From positions 10,671,561-10,735,560 of the forward strand of contig OZ029914.1 of NCBI GenBank assembly GCA_964023275.1: DNA of 64,000 nt. The letters are read 5' to 3'. A model generated the notes under the pieces. It was not told the origin of the DNA, made no database searches, and saw only the letters and a list, made by a program, of their open reading frames with translations. Origin of the DNA: Norana najaformis (Eukaryota > Annelida > Clitellata > Crassiclitellata > Hormogastridae). A program made the translations under genes and the position numbers. This document shows positions 31,336 to 41,627 of this stretch, piece after piece. Position 1 is the stretch's first letter, and every line of letters begins with the position of its first letter.

Positions 31336-31614
31336 AGGCGACTTATAGGATCGTGTTAGTCCGATATTCTACTACTACTGTTTAAACATAATGCTTACGC
31401 ATTAGAGATGATTACGGCCGAAAATTCACAGCCTGGGGCTGTATGCATGAAGCCGTAGTAAGTCCTACTACATAGTAAATTCGGCCTACTCAGGAGCAGC
31501 GAATCTATTTCGGTATGCACGACGACGTAGTAGCGCACAACTCATGAAGTAGCCCTACTCGACCTAGCTAGCACGCCTAAGTGGGCTACTACGAAGTAAG
31601 AGGAAGAAAACAAC

Positions 31615-32573
31615 ATGGCGGCTGTCATGATTCGACGCATTCGACGCAGTTTACGACGTCAAGAGTATTCAGGGACCGTCGAAATCCTCTCGATTCATTC
31701 TCGGATGACGAACTTTACGATAGGTTTCGTTTTCGTCGTCACGAATTGCTGTTAATTTGTGATGAACTCAAGGACGATATGGAATTCGCTGTACGACGAC
31801 ACGAGTCTCTGCCGTGCGTGAGCTAAATGTAACGGTAATTCTTCACAGCTGTTGTGGAATCAAACTCATGCCACATCTAGGCCTAATTTAAATTTCTTTG
31901 GGTTTGTTAATGCTGATTAAGGTGCTGTTTCTGCGTTAACCCAAAAAATTACAGACTTATGTTTTTCATTTACACATTTTTATTTACTTTTTAGGCAAGC
32001 TGCAATGCAATAACTAACAACGATACACAAAATGCGAATTCACACACAAATAATTTTGTTGTATTACAGTTTATGATAACGTTTAGAAATTTGTGTTTTG
32101 TTAACCAACGAGGAATTGTACAATTGCAGGTGATACTGACTCTACGATTCTATGCGACTGGAACATTCCAAAGTGTCATTGGAGAGCTCTTTGGCGTTGA
32201 TCAGTCAACGGCAAGTCGAACCATCAGCCGTGTCATCAATTCACTTGTTCGACAGATGCCAAAATGGGTTCAACTACCCAGCCAGGAAGAAGCTGATACA
32301 GCAAAGGCCAAATTCTATGCGAAGGCCGGATTCCCTTATGTCATTGGCTGTATCGGTGGGATGGATATTGGTGTTCTCAAGCGTCGTTGGCACTGTCTTC
32401 CCACGGAGCTACGGGTTGCACCACAAAAGGTGTGTGAGATCGTCTGCGCATGTGTTGTCCTGCACAAACGTTCAACGCAACTGAACCATGTCCTTGACGA
32501 CATTATCATTGACCACGATGACAGTCATGGTGACAATGTCACTACAGTCATAACCCAAACTGTCACTGAGTAG
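31615..32573 (+). pseudogene. HARBI1-type transposase, frameshifted and missing most of the DDE core
   Basis: The start MAAVMIRRIRRSLRRQ at 31615 shifts frame and continues as RVFRDRRNPLDSFSDDELYD and RFRRHELLLICDELKD. A gap of about 250 bp without coding follows, then 32073-32573 gives LQVILTLRFYATGTFQSVIG, FGVDQSTASRTISRVI and FPYVIGCIGGMD, where the first catalytic Asp region is GCIDGTH in intact proteins. The sequence then jumps directly to KRRWHCLPTELRVAPQKVCE. The middle of the catalytic domain, with the second Asp and the Glu, is therefore deleted in frame. The helix-turn-helix part is intact, so a DNA-binding peptide could in principle be made, but nothing shows that it is. Confidence 0.8.
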
Positions 32574-32628
32574 GCACAAGTAGCTGCAGGGAAGGTGGCA
32601 AGTAACAGACTATAATTTCTGCAATTTC

Positions 32629-32790
32629 TGTAATTTCAATAATCATTACTGCATAATTGTGTTGTTTCTGTAATTCCAGGAATCATTACTGCATAATTGT
32701 GTTGTTTCTGTAATTCCAGGAATCATTACTGCATAATTGTGTTGTTTCTATAATTTCAGTAATCGTTACAGCATAATTTTCTGTATTGTT
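32629..32790. repeat. 50-bp tandem repeat, about three copies
   Basis: The unit AATCATTACTGCATAATTGT followed by GTTGTTTCTGTAATTCCAGG is repeated; the second and third copies are nearly identical. Confidence 0.9.
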
Positions 32791-33089
32791 ATGGAACTTG
32801 ATAAGTAATGACCAAATGCATCACTACTCTGCAAACAAACGCTGTGCATTTGGATGGTTCGTTCATCAGCTGATTTAAGCAGGATTTATCGTATGGGTTC
32901 TGATTCGGGAGAGTTTCTTGATTCTACTGTTCCGTCCAGTTATCTGTCTCAGTCCATCTGTCCGTCATTGTGTGTCCTTTTTCGTCTCTGTCTGTGGGTG
33001 TGTGCTATTGCTTGTCAGCTGTCTGGGTCTTATTCTTTGTGGACGTCTATCTTTCGTCTAGTACAGGAGTCTTTGTTGCTGTCTCAATT

Positions 33090-33375
33090 GCCTCTGTTTC
33101 TGTGTCTGGAATGGCCTTCCTGTAGCCATCCAAGAAGCCGAGAATGTTTTTGTTTTAAATAGACTTTTGAGATCCCATCTATTATCTACTCATAGTTAAG
33201 ATTTTCTGTTTACTGTCTAACTCTAGTATCAGCATTGAATTTTGATTTTGTACATCATCCATTTATCATTTTATGTTGGACTCATGTGCACGCCAACTTT
33301 CGACATTGTAAAGCACCCTTGAAGTAGCTTCCTACTGACGATGCTGTATAAATTGTCGTGATTACAATTACAAGT
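33090..33375 (+). mobile_element. LINE tail inserted in the Harbinger element
   Basis: One plus-strand frame reads CVWNGLPVAIQEAENVFVL, NRLLRSHLLSTHS and a stop, a LINE C-terminus. It is followed by AAGCACCCTTGAAG, GATGCTGTATAAATTGTCGT and ACAATTACAAG. Confidence 0.6.
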
Positions 33376-33477
33376 TTCTCATTTGTTGCAATGTGTTTCT
33401 CTGTTTGGGTGTATTTCATTCGTCTCCCTGTCTTTGTTGCTGTGATTGGTCTATCTGTACTATGTCCTTAGTCTTTG

Positions 33478-33552
33478 GAGAAGGGTAATAGCATTGATCA
33501 GGGTAATAATAACATTTACCAGGGTAATAATAACATTGACCAGGGTTATACA
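33478..33552. repeat. 23-bp tandem repeat, three copies
   Basis: CAGGGTAATAATAACATTGA and variants, three times. Confidence 0.85.
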
Positions 33553-33559
33553 TAACTCC

Positions 33560-34295
33560 AAATTCTACTGGGAATGTGAAAGACATTTACAAAAGCTGAA
33601 AGCGAATAAGCTGTGGAGACTTGCCAAAACTTCCATATGGTGGGCTTTGGGCATGCACACATTCACGTGTGTATGGCAAAGTTTGGCAATCTAACCAGAT
33701 TAAATTGCATTTAAAAACCATAACCAAGTATAACAGCGCTTTCTGACGAGCAAGAATGTTGATATGGGCATGAGCCTGACATGAAATACTACATGAGCAT
33801 TATTTGTTATAAGCCATAAAACAGTAAAGCTTTTATTATTAATGTCAACATACAAGACACTAATAACTACAAGTAGTAAACCTTTACATAGGGATGCAGC
33901 TAATATTACAGTTTAAACGCCTCCTTGTCCCGTTTTGTCAGTGCACCCTGCAACTTGGACTGTTTAGCATCCTTCTCTTGTGCTACTGCCCCCCCCCCCA
34001 ACATGCACCGCACTTCATCTGTTAAGTTTGGCTTGCTCTGCCGGTTTTTTCTGCTTTCAATTTTAGCCACTTATACACAATAACACTCAACAATTATGTA
34101 AACACTTTACATCAGCTCCCGCCAGTTAAAACCCTCAGTTATTCCCTACGGCCCCACACCCTTGACCGTATTATTGCTCCCGCTGATAATTTAACGCGTA
34201 AATGTTTTATTGTTAGAATGTTGTATGCATATTAAGTTTTCCTTGTGTTCTTAAATACATGTAAACCGATGTGCGATTAGCTGTTGGTTAATAAA
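33560..34295. other. Harbinger interior, no gene seen
   Basis: A C-homopolymer lies at 33989-33998. No frame carries a Myb/SANT-like second Harbinger protein. Confidence 0.45.
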
Positions 34296-34298
34296 GAA

Positions 34299-34322
34299 TA
34301 TACTTACTTACTTACTTACTAT
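34299..34322. repeat. (TACT)n microsatellite
   Basis: Five consecutive ACTT/TACT units after AATAAAGAATATACTTAC. Confidence 0.9.
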
Positions 34323-34656
34323 CGAAGAAGCCTCTCTAGATATCAAAGCGCATGCGCCAGTAGCCAAAAGCGGTGAACCCTGCGTGAGAAATATTCCGAC
34401 GCTCGCTGGATCCAGCGAGTAACTATTTGGTTCTCTACTACTGCGTCGTGCATACCGCTTATCGTCGGCGGCTACTTGGTGAGTAGTTACTTGCCAAGTA
34501 GGCGCTATTTGGCTCGTAGCTTACTACGGCTTCATGCATAAGGCCCCTTGCCCGTCCAGCCAGAGCGAGTGTAATGGTACTTGAAGACGGATTAACCTTC
34601 CACTGGTTTTAAGTAAGAGTAATTTATTTTAAAATTGTCTAAATATTCTACTTTTT

Positions 34657-34880
34657 AACGTGTAAATGTAGATGTTTTTCTACTGCGATTGTGTGGCCTC
34701 GACCCTTCTAAATTTCAACGCCGCTACCTGTTTGATGAGCACCATGCCATTTAAGGTCCCCCTTAACGGACCGTGGCAGCCCAAGGATGAAATACCTTTA
34801 ATTAAGCCACGAACTTTATGGACGACCCCTAACGGACCGTGGCAGCCCAATGATGAAATACCTTAAATAAGCCACGGAGT
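34657..34880 (-). repeat. SINE family S2 copy with internal tandem duplication
   Basis: Read on the plus strand: TGTAAATGTAGATG, TGTGGCCTCGACCCTTC, then ATGCCATTTAAGGTCCC and two tandem copies of a block beginning AACGGACCGTGGCAGCCCAA. The first part is the reverse complement of the body and tail of the SINE at 35615-35855. The duplicated block is about 70 bp. Confidence 0.6.
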
Positions 34881-34899
34881 GCGAACTCCATCCTGATTC

Positions 34900-35600
34900 A
34901 CACAGGCGTTTTGACGTAACCTTTAAATAAACAATGTGACCAACTAGCAAATTTGACGTTAATTAATCTGAACTTTGGTATTGGTAACATTTTTTACAAT
35001 TCGATTTCTTTACCTGCAGCGGCTATTCGTAATTTCTAAATTTCACAAAATGACTGTGTATTTAGTTTTAAAAAACAAATTTCATTTAATTTCTTATAGG
35101 CGCTCAAGTCCGCCAAAACAATCAGCATTGGCGTCGAGTCAAACGACTGAAGAGGTAAATTTGAATTGGAAAAGAACTTGTATCAGATGTTTGCATACAT
35201 TTCGAAGTCTTGCTTTTCGCTTTCTCTCAGAGGTCGTCCTGAAAGGATGTCCACTGAGGAAGAGAGTCGCGTTCATCTAAATTTGTATTCTAGAATACAC
35301 TGCGCCTTAAATACCCACCTAAGCTGAAAGTCTGTACTGCTTTGGATCTAATTAGTCCCTTTGCTGGACGCGACAGTATCAAAATACTCCACCCCGTAGC
35401 ACAGTTAGACCTGGAAACTCACCAGCGTAGTCTAATCTAGACCTTAGTATTCCCGATGGTGTGCAAACGACCACATAACGATGGCAGGGTAATGACATAA
35501 GCAGACAAGAGGAATGGTCCATAGTAGGTCTTTGTTTGCGGTCGTCCTTTATGGACGACCCCTTAGCAATCTACTGTAAACTATAGCGCTCAAGATTAAA
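34900..35600. other. No gene seen
   Basis: A 101-codon frame at 34975-35280 has no domain or splice support. Confidence 0.4.
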
Positions 35601-35614
35601 AAATGTTGATATCA

Positions 35615-35855
35615 TAGTCTAGTTAGCTACATAGGTAACTGCGTCGCCAGGGAAGCCTCTATGCGTGGGGATCCCCGGTTCGAGTCCCGGTCGTCGCTTA
35701 TTTGAGAAATTTAAATCTCGGGCAAGTACGGTCCGTGCACGGCTCCCCCCCCCCCATTCACACGGGCAGCGGTGGTGAAGGATCTCACCCGATCAATTCA
35801 TTGCAAAATGAGCAGGGTCGAAGCCATAAGGTTGCTATATAAAACGTATTTATTT
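35615..35855 (+). repeat. tRNA-derived SINE, family S2, most complete copy
   Basis: The tRNA-like head has the B box GGTTCGAGTCC inside GATCCCCGGTTCGAGTCCCG. The body carries GGTGAAGGATCTCACCCGAT and GTCGAAGCCATAAGGTTGC, and the tail is ATATAAAACG with (TATTT)n. Reverse-oriented copies of the body lie at 34657, 60455, 62110 and 62620. The A-box half is too degenerate for a functional tRNA. Confidence 0.7.
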
Positions 35856-36075
35856 ATTTAAAACAAAATCTGGCTCATCACACAAGTCAGGCAAATGCTT
35901 TCAAGAATTGAACATGTCAAATAATCATTCGTTCATTTAAGCATTTTTATTGCGCCCATTTGGGATGAAGTTGCCACAGATGCAGCTATACATCAGCCCC
36001 ATAATTCCGGAAAAGATTTATTAAATTTCTTAAATAAAAGCGGCAAAGCCTTTGCTTGTAAGTTCTTAGAGTGAT

Positions 36076-36081
36076 TTTATT
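36076..36081 (-). terminator. AATAAA signal downstream of the NHL gene
   Basis: TTTATT on the plus strand, 66 nt past the stop codon on the gene's strand. Confidence 0.5.
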
Positions 36082-36146
36082 TATACACTTTAAATTACTG
36101 ATGAAATAAAAATACACATTACCTGGGTTTCAAGTTAATAAAATAT

Positions 36147-37048
36147 TTATATTTTACTTAATTGTCTAAAGTCAAAAATGAAAATCTGTCCATTGCAGTA
36201 TATGCGCCTCTCAGAGTCACGTTCGTTATCAGCCACAAACAATCGATTATTTGTCTGATCCAGAAGAATCCTCCATGGCTCTTGTAATCCGTGTTTTTCT
36301 TCCGAGAGAATTTCTATCTTGAATTCCAAATCTGAATCCAATAATAAAACTCGACTGTTCCATCGATCAGCGACCATCACGAATCCATTTACATCGACTG
36401 CCAAATCGACTGGTTTATTCACTTGTCCAATGGTCGATCCACATTTTCTACCGAATGACTTCTTAAGATTCCCATCTCCATCCACTACACACACTCTGTG
36501 CAGTTTATTACGATGAAAGCCATGACTGACTACGAAGTGACCACTGGTCAGTTTTATAGCATGCATTGGATTAAGAATAGGCCTACGTGCGTCTGAAAGA
36601 ATTATTTCACGGATCAATTGTCCGTCTGACGAATATTCATTTAATTTATTTTTATGAAAAACAGCTAAAATGACATTCGATTCATCTGTAACAGACAGAC
36701 CGTATCCCCAATCATCACCTGTTGACCATTTCTTTAATAATTCTCCATTTGGATCAACTCTCAAGATTTCATTCGACTGACCGATGCCTTTGCAATCGAA
36801 GATGTAGAGACAATTATTTCTGTTGCATGATCTTATGTCACGTGGATATATTAATTCCTTCAAATTCCATCGACGACTGAAACTGAATTTCATCGAATCA
36901 TAAACTTCAACTTCTGAACTCCCTTCACTCGCAACAAACAATTCTTTGTCTAAGATCGTCATTCCAAAGATACCTTTATCTTCTGGATCCTTTATTTTTA
37001 TTGTCTGAAGCAAAACTGGATCCGATTCATACGCACCAGGCAGTTTAT
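36147..37048 (-). CDS. NHL-repeat beta-propeller protein, terminal exon
   Basis: The exon opens after a TTTTCAG acceptor at 37049-37050 in phase 1 and runs 300 codons to a stop. It begins DKLPGAYESDPVLLQTIKI and carries NHL-type blade motifs: FGMTILDKELFVASE, CLYIFDCKGI with SNEILRVDPNGEL, YGLSVTDESNVILAVF, HRVCVVDGDGNLKKSF, NKPVDLAVDVNGFVMVADR and RILLDQTNNRLFVADNE. About 270 residues suit one six-bladed propeller, as in TRIM-NHL and related proteins, where it binds RNA or protein partners. No RING, B-box or filamin domain is visible upstream. The longer open frame above the acceptor (to 37436) is low-complexity LINE tail sequence and should not be counted. Upstream exon(s) were not found. 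Two broken partial copies are at 3490-3805 and 5465-6620. Confidence 0.85.
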
Positions 37049-37329
37049 CTGAAAATAAAGACAAATCCGATAAATAATTTAAAATATTTCCATGTATTGT
37101 TGTCATTAGGCCTATATTGTTGCAGTATTCACAATTCGCAATATAAACCAAGTGAAATACGGTGGTAGTGATGATAATTGCGAGACAGACACAGACAAAC
37201 GAAGGCAGAGAAACTGAAACACACAGTGAAAAGGAGAATGAGAGAAAGCGATAGCAGCAGAGAGGCAGAACCAGCAATATATAGAGACAATCACAGATGT
37301 GGAGCGAGACACACAGATACAATGAGAAG

Positions 37330-37540
37330 AACAGAGAGAAATACATCAGGTCTAAACTTAGATACATCTCTTCCAACTTGCTTACCCAGGCCTCTGGTGT
37401 CTCTGACCTATTGGAGTTCGATCCGGCGTCTCCCATGGTTTATGATTTTTGACGGCGATTTTGACTTGAAGCGACCATCGACTGATGCCTTGGGCAATAT
37501 GTTAACGGCGCTATAGAAGTTTTTAGATTAGATTAGATTA
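37330..37540 (+). mobile_element. L2-like LINE 3' end with (ATTAG)n
   Basis: TTGACTTGAAGCGACCATCG, ACTGATGCCTTGGGCAATAT, GGCGCTATAGAAGTTTTTAG and then ATTAGATTAGATTAGA. It is the opposite orientation of the 3' end at 22037-22330. It sits in the intron upstream of the NHL exon. Confidence 0.75.
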
Positions 37541-37960
37541 GAGAAATATTTCAAGTGCATTTTCAAGGCCATCATCTGGAGAGTATGGAACGCCGTTGCA
37601 TTCCGAAATACATTGAAACAAAATAATCCCTACAATTTATATTTCATTCATTAGTGGCCATAGGGACATTAAATAAAGTTATGAAATAAAGTAAAAAACA
37701 CAATTTCATCGACGATAGGTATGATTTGATGATTTTTACATTAAAACGTGATCTATATGCAAAAAAATCCTTATAATATTTGGTCTACTTTTAGAATGAT
37801 ATAAAAATGAAATGATCAATCGGGAAATCGATTTCAATAGTCGTATGCATAAGAGACGTCATCATCCACTTGACAGTCTCTGTATAAACGCTATTCCGCA
37901 ATCTTTTTAAATTTCATTACCAATATCCTTAGAGTAAAATTGACGATAGCATTGTTTTTA
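37541..37960. other. Upstream sequence of the NHL gene, shared with 6160-6600
   Basis: Non-coding. Similar to the flank of NHL fragment B (TTTAGAATGATATAAAAATG against TTTAGAATGAACTAAAAATT; AGTCGTATGCA in both), showing that the duplicated segment extended at least this far. Confidence 0.6.
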
Positions 37961-37984
37961 TTACTATTAATTAATTAGAAAAGT

Positions 37985-38335
37985 CTAGAGCGCCGTTGTC
38001 TAATGCACAAGGCGTCAACCGACGGCACACTTTTTAAGGTCAACTTAACTGCTTTAAAACGAACGCACAAACCAGATTGTAATCGTAATCGTAATTCCGA
38101 GACTTCTACAGCACCCAACGAAAGCCACGTCGCGGGGACCAGCTTATTCACAAGCGCTCAGTCAAAACAAAATCGATAGGCTAAAGGGTTCGGTTCCAGG
38201 TGAAGATTCAAAAGTCAGAGGGAGAGATAGCGTGGCAGCTATGGGTGGTGGTGTTTGGGATTGGAGAGGACAGAGAGAGACAAGAGGAAGAAGGAGTGTC
38301 AAGATAGGATCTGTGAAAGGGGAATGTTTGTGAAT
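37985..38335 (-). repeat. Two adjacent LINE 3' tails
   Basis: 37985-38075 (GAGCGCCGTTGTCTAATGCA, CAAGGCGTCAACCGACGG) matches the minus-oriented 22050 tail. 38086-38335 (ATCGTAATCGTAATTCCGAG, TTCTACAGCACCCAACGAAA, GTGTCAAGATAGGATCTGTG) matches the minus-oriented tail at 61308. Confidence 0.65.
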
Positions 38336-38361
38336 AAATAATGACGAATTTAAATATTTGA

Positions 38362-38874
38362 GTGCCTGAAAGAACTTTGTGGAGTTGTAAAATACCTCGG
38401 CTACGAGATTATGGATTAAACTATTTAATATGGATTAAACTAATCAACCCTAACAACTTATTTCAAACCGTTATACTATTGCACGACGCGCTGGTCACGT
38501 GTTCTGTTTTGCTGATTCTGCATGCCATTTCGACAGTTGTTTATCTCAAAGCCGAATTTGCTTTACAATTCTATGTTGGGACTGCTATTGAGTCGGCGTT
38601 TCAAATTTGTCTTCCGATTCCGCATAAGAATTTGTTTTTCAACGGTATTTGGTCGCTTGTCACTATCAGACCGAATCATCTATTAATAGTGAACAGGTTC
38701 TCCGCCAAGGGATATTCGAGTGTCAGGGATACAATAAATACACTGTCTGTAACTTGGAAATTGTACACGGCTGACACTGCTAGTTTGCGGATTCACCCAG
38801 TGAATCTTTTTCCACGCTCTAAGGTTATAATTCATAATTTGAGGCCCAAAATAACACAGTTGGCAAACTGTTAG
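38362..38874 (+). other. 170-codon open frame, not recognised
   Basis: It is hydrophobic in the middle (VILLHDALVTCSVLLILHAI), with no start context, domain or splice evidence. It may be chance or a relic of an unrecognised element; it lies between LINE fragments. Confidence 0.2.
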
Positions 38875-39259
38875 GTTTTCTTGTGCTAGTGAGTCGTTCA
38901 CTAGCTGAAGTCCTTGTTCTCTTTTGTGAATACATCCTGTCTTCACTATAAAGCTCACTGTGGTGTTTTGCGAACTTCATTGTTTCTGGCAACTATGGCC
39001 TCGTTCACAACCTCCTCAAGAGCTGTCAATTAATCAATAATCAATTAATCAATAATAATTATTAATAATCTTGATCAATTAATTGACTAGTGTTGCCTGC
39101 CGTTTATGCAGTCTCGTGCCTCTCGTTAATCAGCCACTGCTCTTTTGTCACTCTTTTCAAAATTTCAAAACTGCTAATGACGCTTGTTCCTTCTAGTCTG
39201 TTTCCTCTTCTCAATTAATGTTCACTGCCAAACTGATTATATTTTATGACGGGTATGTC

Positions 39260-39800
39260 TTGCATGGCAAAAAGTCGCAGTTATCGTGAAAAACCTAATG
39301 GAATACAAGTCCATATCCTCATTCTCATACAGTACTTCCTGCTGGTGATAATGAGCTGAATCCGGGTCCATCGCTGATAAAAATCTTAAACTTCTGCCAA
39401 ATGAACATTGCCAGTATCCGTTCCAAAACCTCTGATGTGACAAAGTACTGTACCTCATTGAGCAACTTCACATCGTGGCGCTTCATGAAATTTGGCTACG
39501 TCCTGATGACACATTCCTTCCTTTCATACATAACTCAATTTTCACTGTTAGAACAAGCATGACTTAGGGGAAATAATGGAGGATTAGCCTTCCTTTACAA
39601 ATCCTTGTTCCCTTTGTCTAAGTCTGTTCTGCAATCGTCTTTTGAAGCTTTAATTGTCACTCTGAATGCTATTAAACAGAAATTGACCTCCGTCACTTTC
39701 TTTAACGGATTTTTAAACTAAATTTCAAACTCTTGGAGGCTGTAGTCTGATGTTCCACTCAAGAAGTCATAACGGGCGACTTTAACGTTGATGTTAATTC
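39260..39800 (+). mobile_element. LINE endonuclease N-terminus with upstream 2A-like motif, decayed
   Basis: The plus-strand frame gives PAGDNELNPGPSLIKILNF from 39341, followed by CQMNIASIRSKTSDVTKY, the start of an apurinic-type endonuclease (normally LNIRSI...). In other frames IVALHEIWLRPDD and FIHNSIFTVRTSM continue the endonuclease (HEIWL stands for ETWL). GDNELNPGP fits the 2A-type DxExNPGP pattern, which is known in some LINE ORFs as a ribosome-skipping or signal sequence. Frameshifts and a stop at the end of VRTSMT show that this copy is dead. Confidence 0.7.
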
Positions 39801-39884
39801 AAAAGATCACAGGCCAGGGGACGTAACTGTCTAGGTAGATAGCATGACAGCAAAGTTTATTATTTATTATTAATTCATAACTTC

Positions 39885-39980
39885 TATAAGAGCGGTGTCT
39901 ATAGTGCACAAAGTATCAACCGATTTCACACCAGTACCAAGTCGTGACCACAGATCAGGTCAATATCCAGGTTCGTCCAC
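39885..39980 (-). repeat. LINE 3' tail
   Basis: GAGCGGTGTCTATAGTGCAC, AAAGTATCAACCGA and GACCACAGATCAGGTCAA resemble the minus-oriented tails at 22050 and 37985. Confidence 0.45.
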
Positions 39981-40690
39981 TGAAAACTCCGCACTTTGCC
40001 CACGTTGCTCTTCTAGCTGGAAGTTGCTCCGAGTGGCAAAATGCGGGCCAGCTATACATGGGCTCCCTTCTATATTCACAGCTTTATGTCCAAATTTCTA
40101 TTGAGTTTTCCTCTGATCCAATGGATTGTCATGAATCTGTTATGTCATTATCCGATCTCCTCTCACCAATCAACCTACCACAAGTACGGTATCTATCCCA
40201 TTTAATACGACACTATTTGTCGGTCACAAGAACATAATTTTGTTCTAACGATAAAGGAGGTGCCATACTCTTATTCTCCTGTATCTCTCAGGCAAAACTG
40301 GTCTTTGCTGCATATATTGACTATAAATAGGCCTTAGACAACTTTTGTGTGCAACATGCGCCAGTGTTTAATTCTGTCACCACACTCGTGCTTCTACAAC
40401 TGTCCATCCGCAACTACTTAAAACTTGTTTTATAACGTGACCAATGCTACTCGTTAGCATAAAACCTTGACCGTCAATACAATACAATATAAAAAATCCT
40501 ATAGTTTTAAAATTGTCAAATAAGCCTCATTTACAATATTTTCAGGTCAATCCTAATCAGTTACCATTAGCAACGATCGGTCTAACGCTGCATTTCAGCA
40601 GGTTAGATTCAAGACTCTTCTCTCCTTCACTTAAACCCAAACAGCGTCATCAGCAGAGCGCTTTTGCGCAGGGACTCCCCAAGCCCGTCC
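39981..40690. other. No feature recognised
   Basis: Short frames only, with no domain, repeat or splice-bounded exon that I can support. Confidence 0.4.
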
Positions 40691-40714
40691 AGTAGATGTA
40701 CAGTAATGTTGGGC

Positions 40715-40830
40715 TCTCAACGCAGTGGGCAAGCGTATATCTGTGCGTGCCGCGGACGGTGTGTATACGGGCACTGTGGGCGGCGTTGGTCCCCGGGGAT
40801 GTAATGTTGGGCGGTGAATGCAGCATGCAC
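40715..40830. repeat. Fragment of the Maverick-associated flank, inverted
   Basis: CAGTGGGCAAGCGTATATCT, GTGCGTGCCGCGGACGG, TGTGTATACGGGCACTGT and GATGTAATGTTGGGC match the reverse complement of 5170-5265 and 2235-2330. No polymerase sequence accompanies it. Confidence 0.55.
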
Positions 40831-41194
40831 TAAACTCCTTCTAAAATGCGCCGACAGGGTCCATGGCCGATGCCTTACATCCAATAATTATAGTCTATAA
40901 GAATATTATGCAACTTGAATATTGCCTATACAAGGCAAATATGGCCTCTACTAGTAATGCTCAATGAACATAGAATGTGTGGGTTTGTGCTTCCTCTGAG
41001 ATGGTTTATTGTGTAGGAAACCTGAGATAGAGTTGTCTCACGCGCAATTGCTAAACGCCGTCAATTCATGCTACAGTCATTAAACTGTGACGCTTTATAA
41101 ATACTTAAATAATAATAGTTATATATATAATTAAAAATATGTGTGAGGGTGGACTTCGCTTTTTAAAGTTAAGTGGAATATAAAAATGGAATGC

Positions 41195-41545
41195 AGAGGG
41201 CCTAAGTTTACATATTAAATTAAAACTATGTGTCAATTACACCACAAGCAATCCACAACATATTAAAATAGATTGACAAACTTCAGTAAAAGGATGGAAT
41301 ACATTTAAACAAGGGAACACTTACTAAAGGCTTCATTGGCATTGTTTTGTAAATCTACAGAAACAGGAGGATTCGCATGTGATGTCTGTTGGGAACATCT
41401 GATATCCACAGTTGTTGTTTGTTGAGTCATTTCAGGGGTCAGGTTGTCATCACTGAGAAGCTCAGCGTGACTCCAGGCTGTCGGTTGTTGACCGCCAACA
41501 TCACGCAAAGCTGCTGTCTTGGCATTAGGCAATGAGACTATACCA
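41195..41545 (-). pseudogene. Orphan copy of CARD-gene exon 7 with its splice sites (exon 41325-41537)
   Basis: The minus-strand exon 41325-41537 has a GTATAG acceptor, a GTAAGTG donor and the same phase 1-1 as exon 7 of the CARD gene at 52695-52919. The encoded peptides are related: NNANEA, DDNLTPEMTQQTTTVDI and QQTSHANPP here against NNANEA, DDTLTPETAQQTRTVDI and QQTSHPTFY there. The reading frame is intact. None of the neighbouring exons 6 or 8-12 is found next to it, so it is an isolated duplicated exon unless spliced to something outside the recognisable region. Confidence 0.72.
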
Positions 41546-41627
41546 GATGAAATACCAAGAACTGTTTACTTCAGACAATTCTTACAGATAATTTATTATA
41601 TATTACATCTGTAAAAGTATCACATGT

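Larger units (their letters stand above)
31435..34547 (+). mobile_element. PIF/Harbinger DNA transposon with about 28-bp TIRs
   Basis: The left end reads GGGGCTGTATGCATGAAGCC followed by GTAGTAAG. The right end (34510-34547) is the reverse complement: GGGGCCTTATGCATGAAGCC then GTAGTAAG. Subterminal sequences on both sides are rich in GTAGTAC/CTACT motifs. The 3.1-kb interior holds a broken Harbinger transposase (31615-32573), a 50-bp tandem repeat (32629-32790) and a later LINE tail (33090-33375). A 3-bp target duplication could not be fixed (CTG against CTT is the best candidate). Confidence 0.72.

Noticed and set aside
35640..35700. Possible tRNA gene (GGTTCGAGTCC B box)
   Set aside because: The 5' half does not fold into D and anticodon arms, and the sequence continues into a SINE body found elsewhere in the window.
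37049..37436. N-terminal extension of the NHL protein, which makes the open frame 429 codons
   Set aside because: It crosses a good 3' splice site, is low-complexity and hydrophobic, and overlaps a recognisable LINE 3' end; the duplicated copy at 5823 has the same acceptor.
38990..39080. AT-rich inverted repeat CAATTAATCAATAAT...
   Set aside because: It is low-complexity, built from repeated TCAATTAA, and symmetry is expected from the composition.
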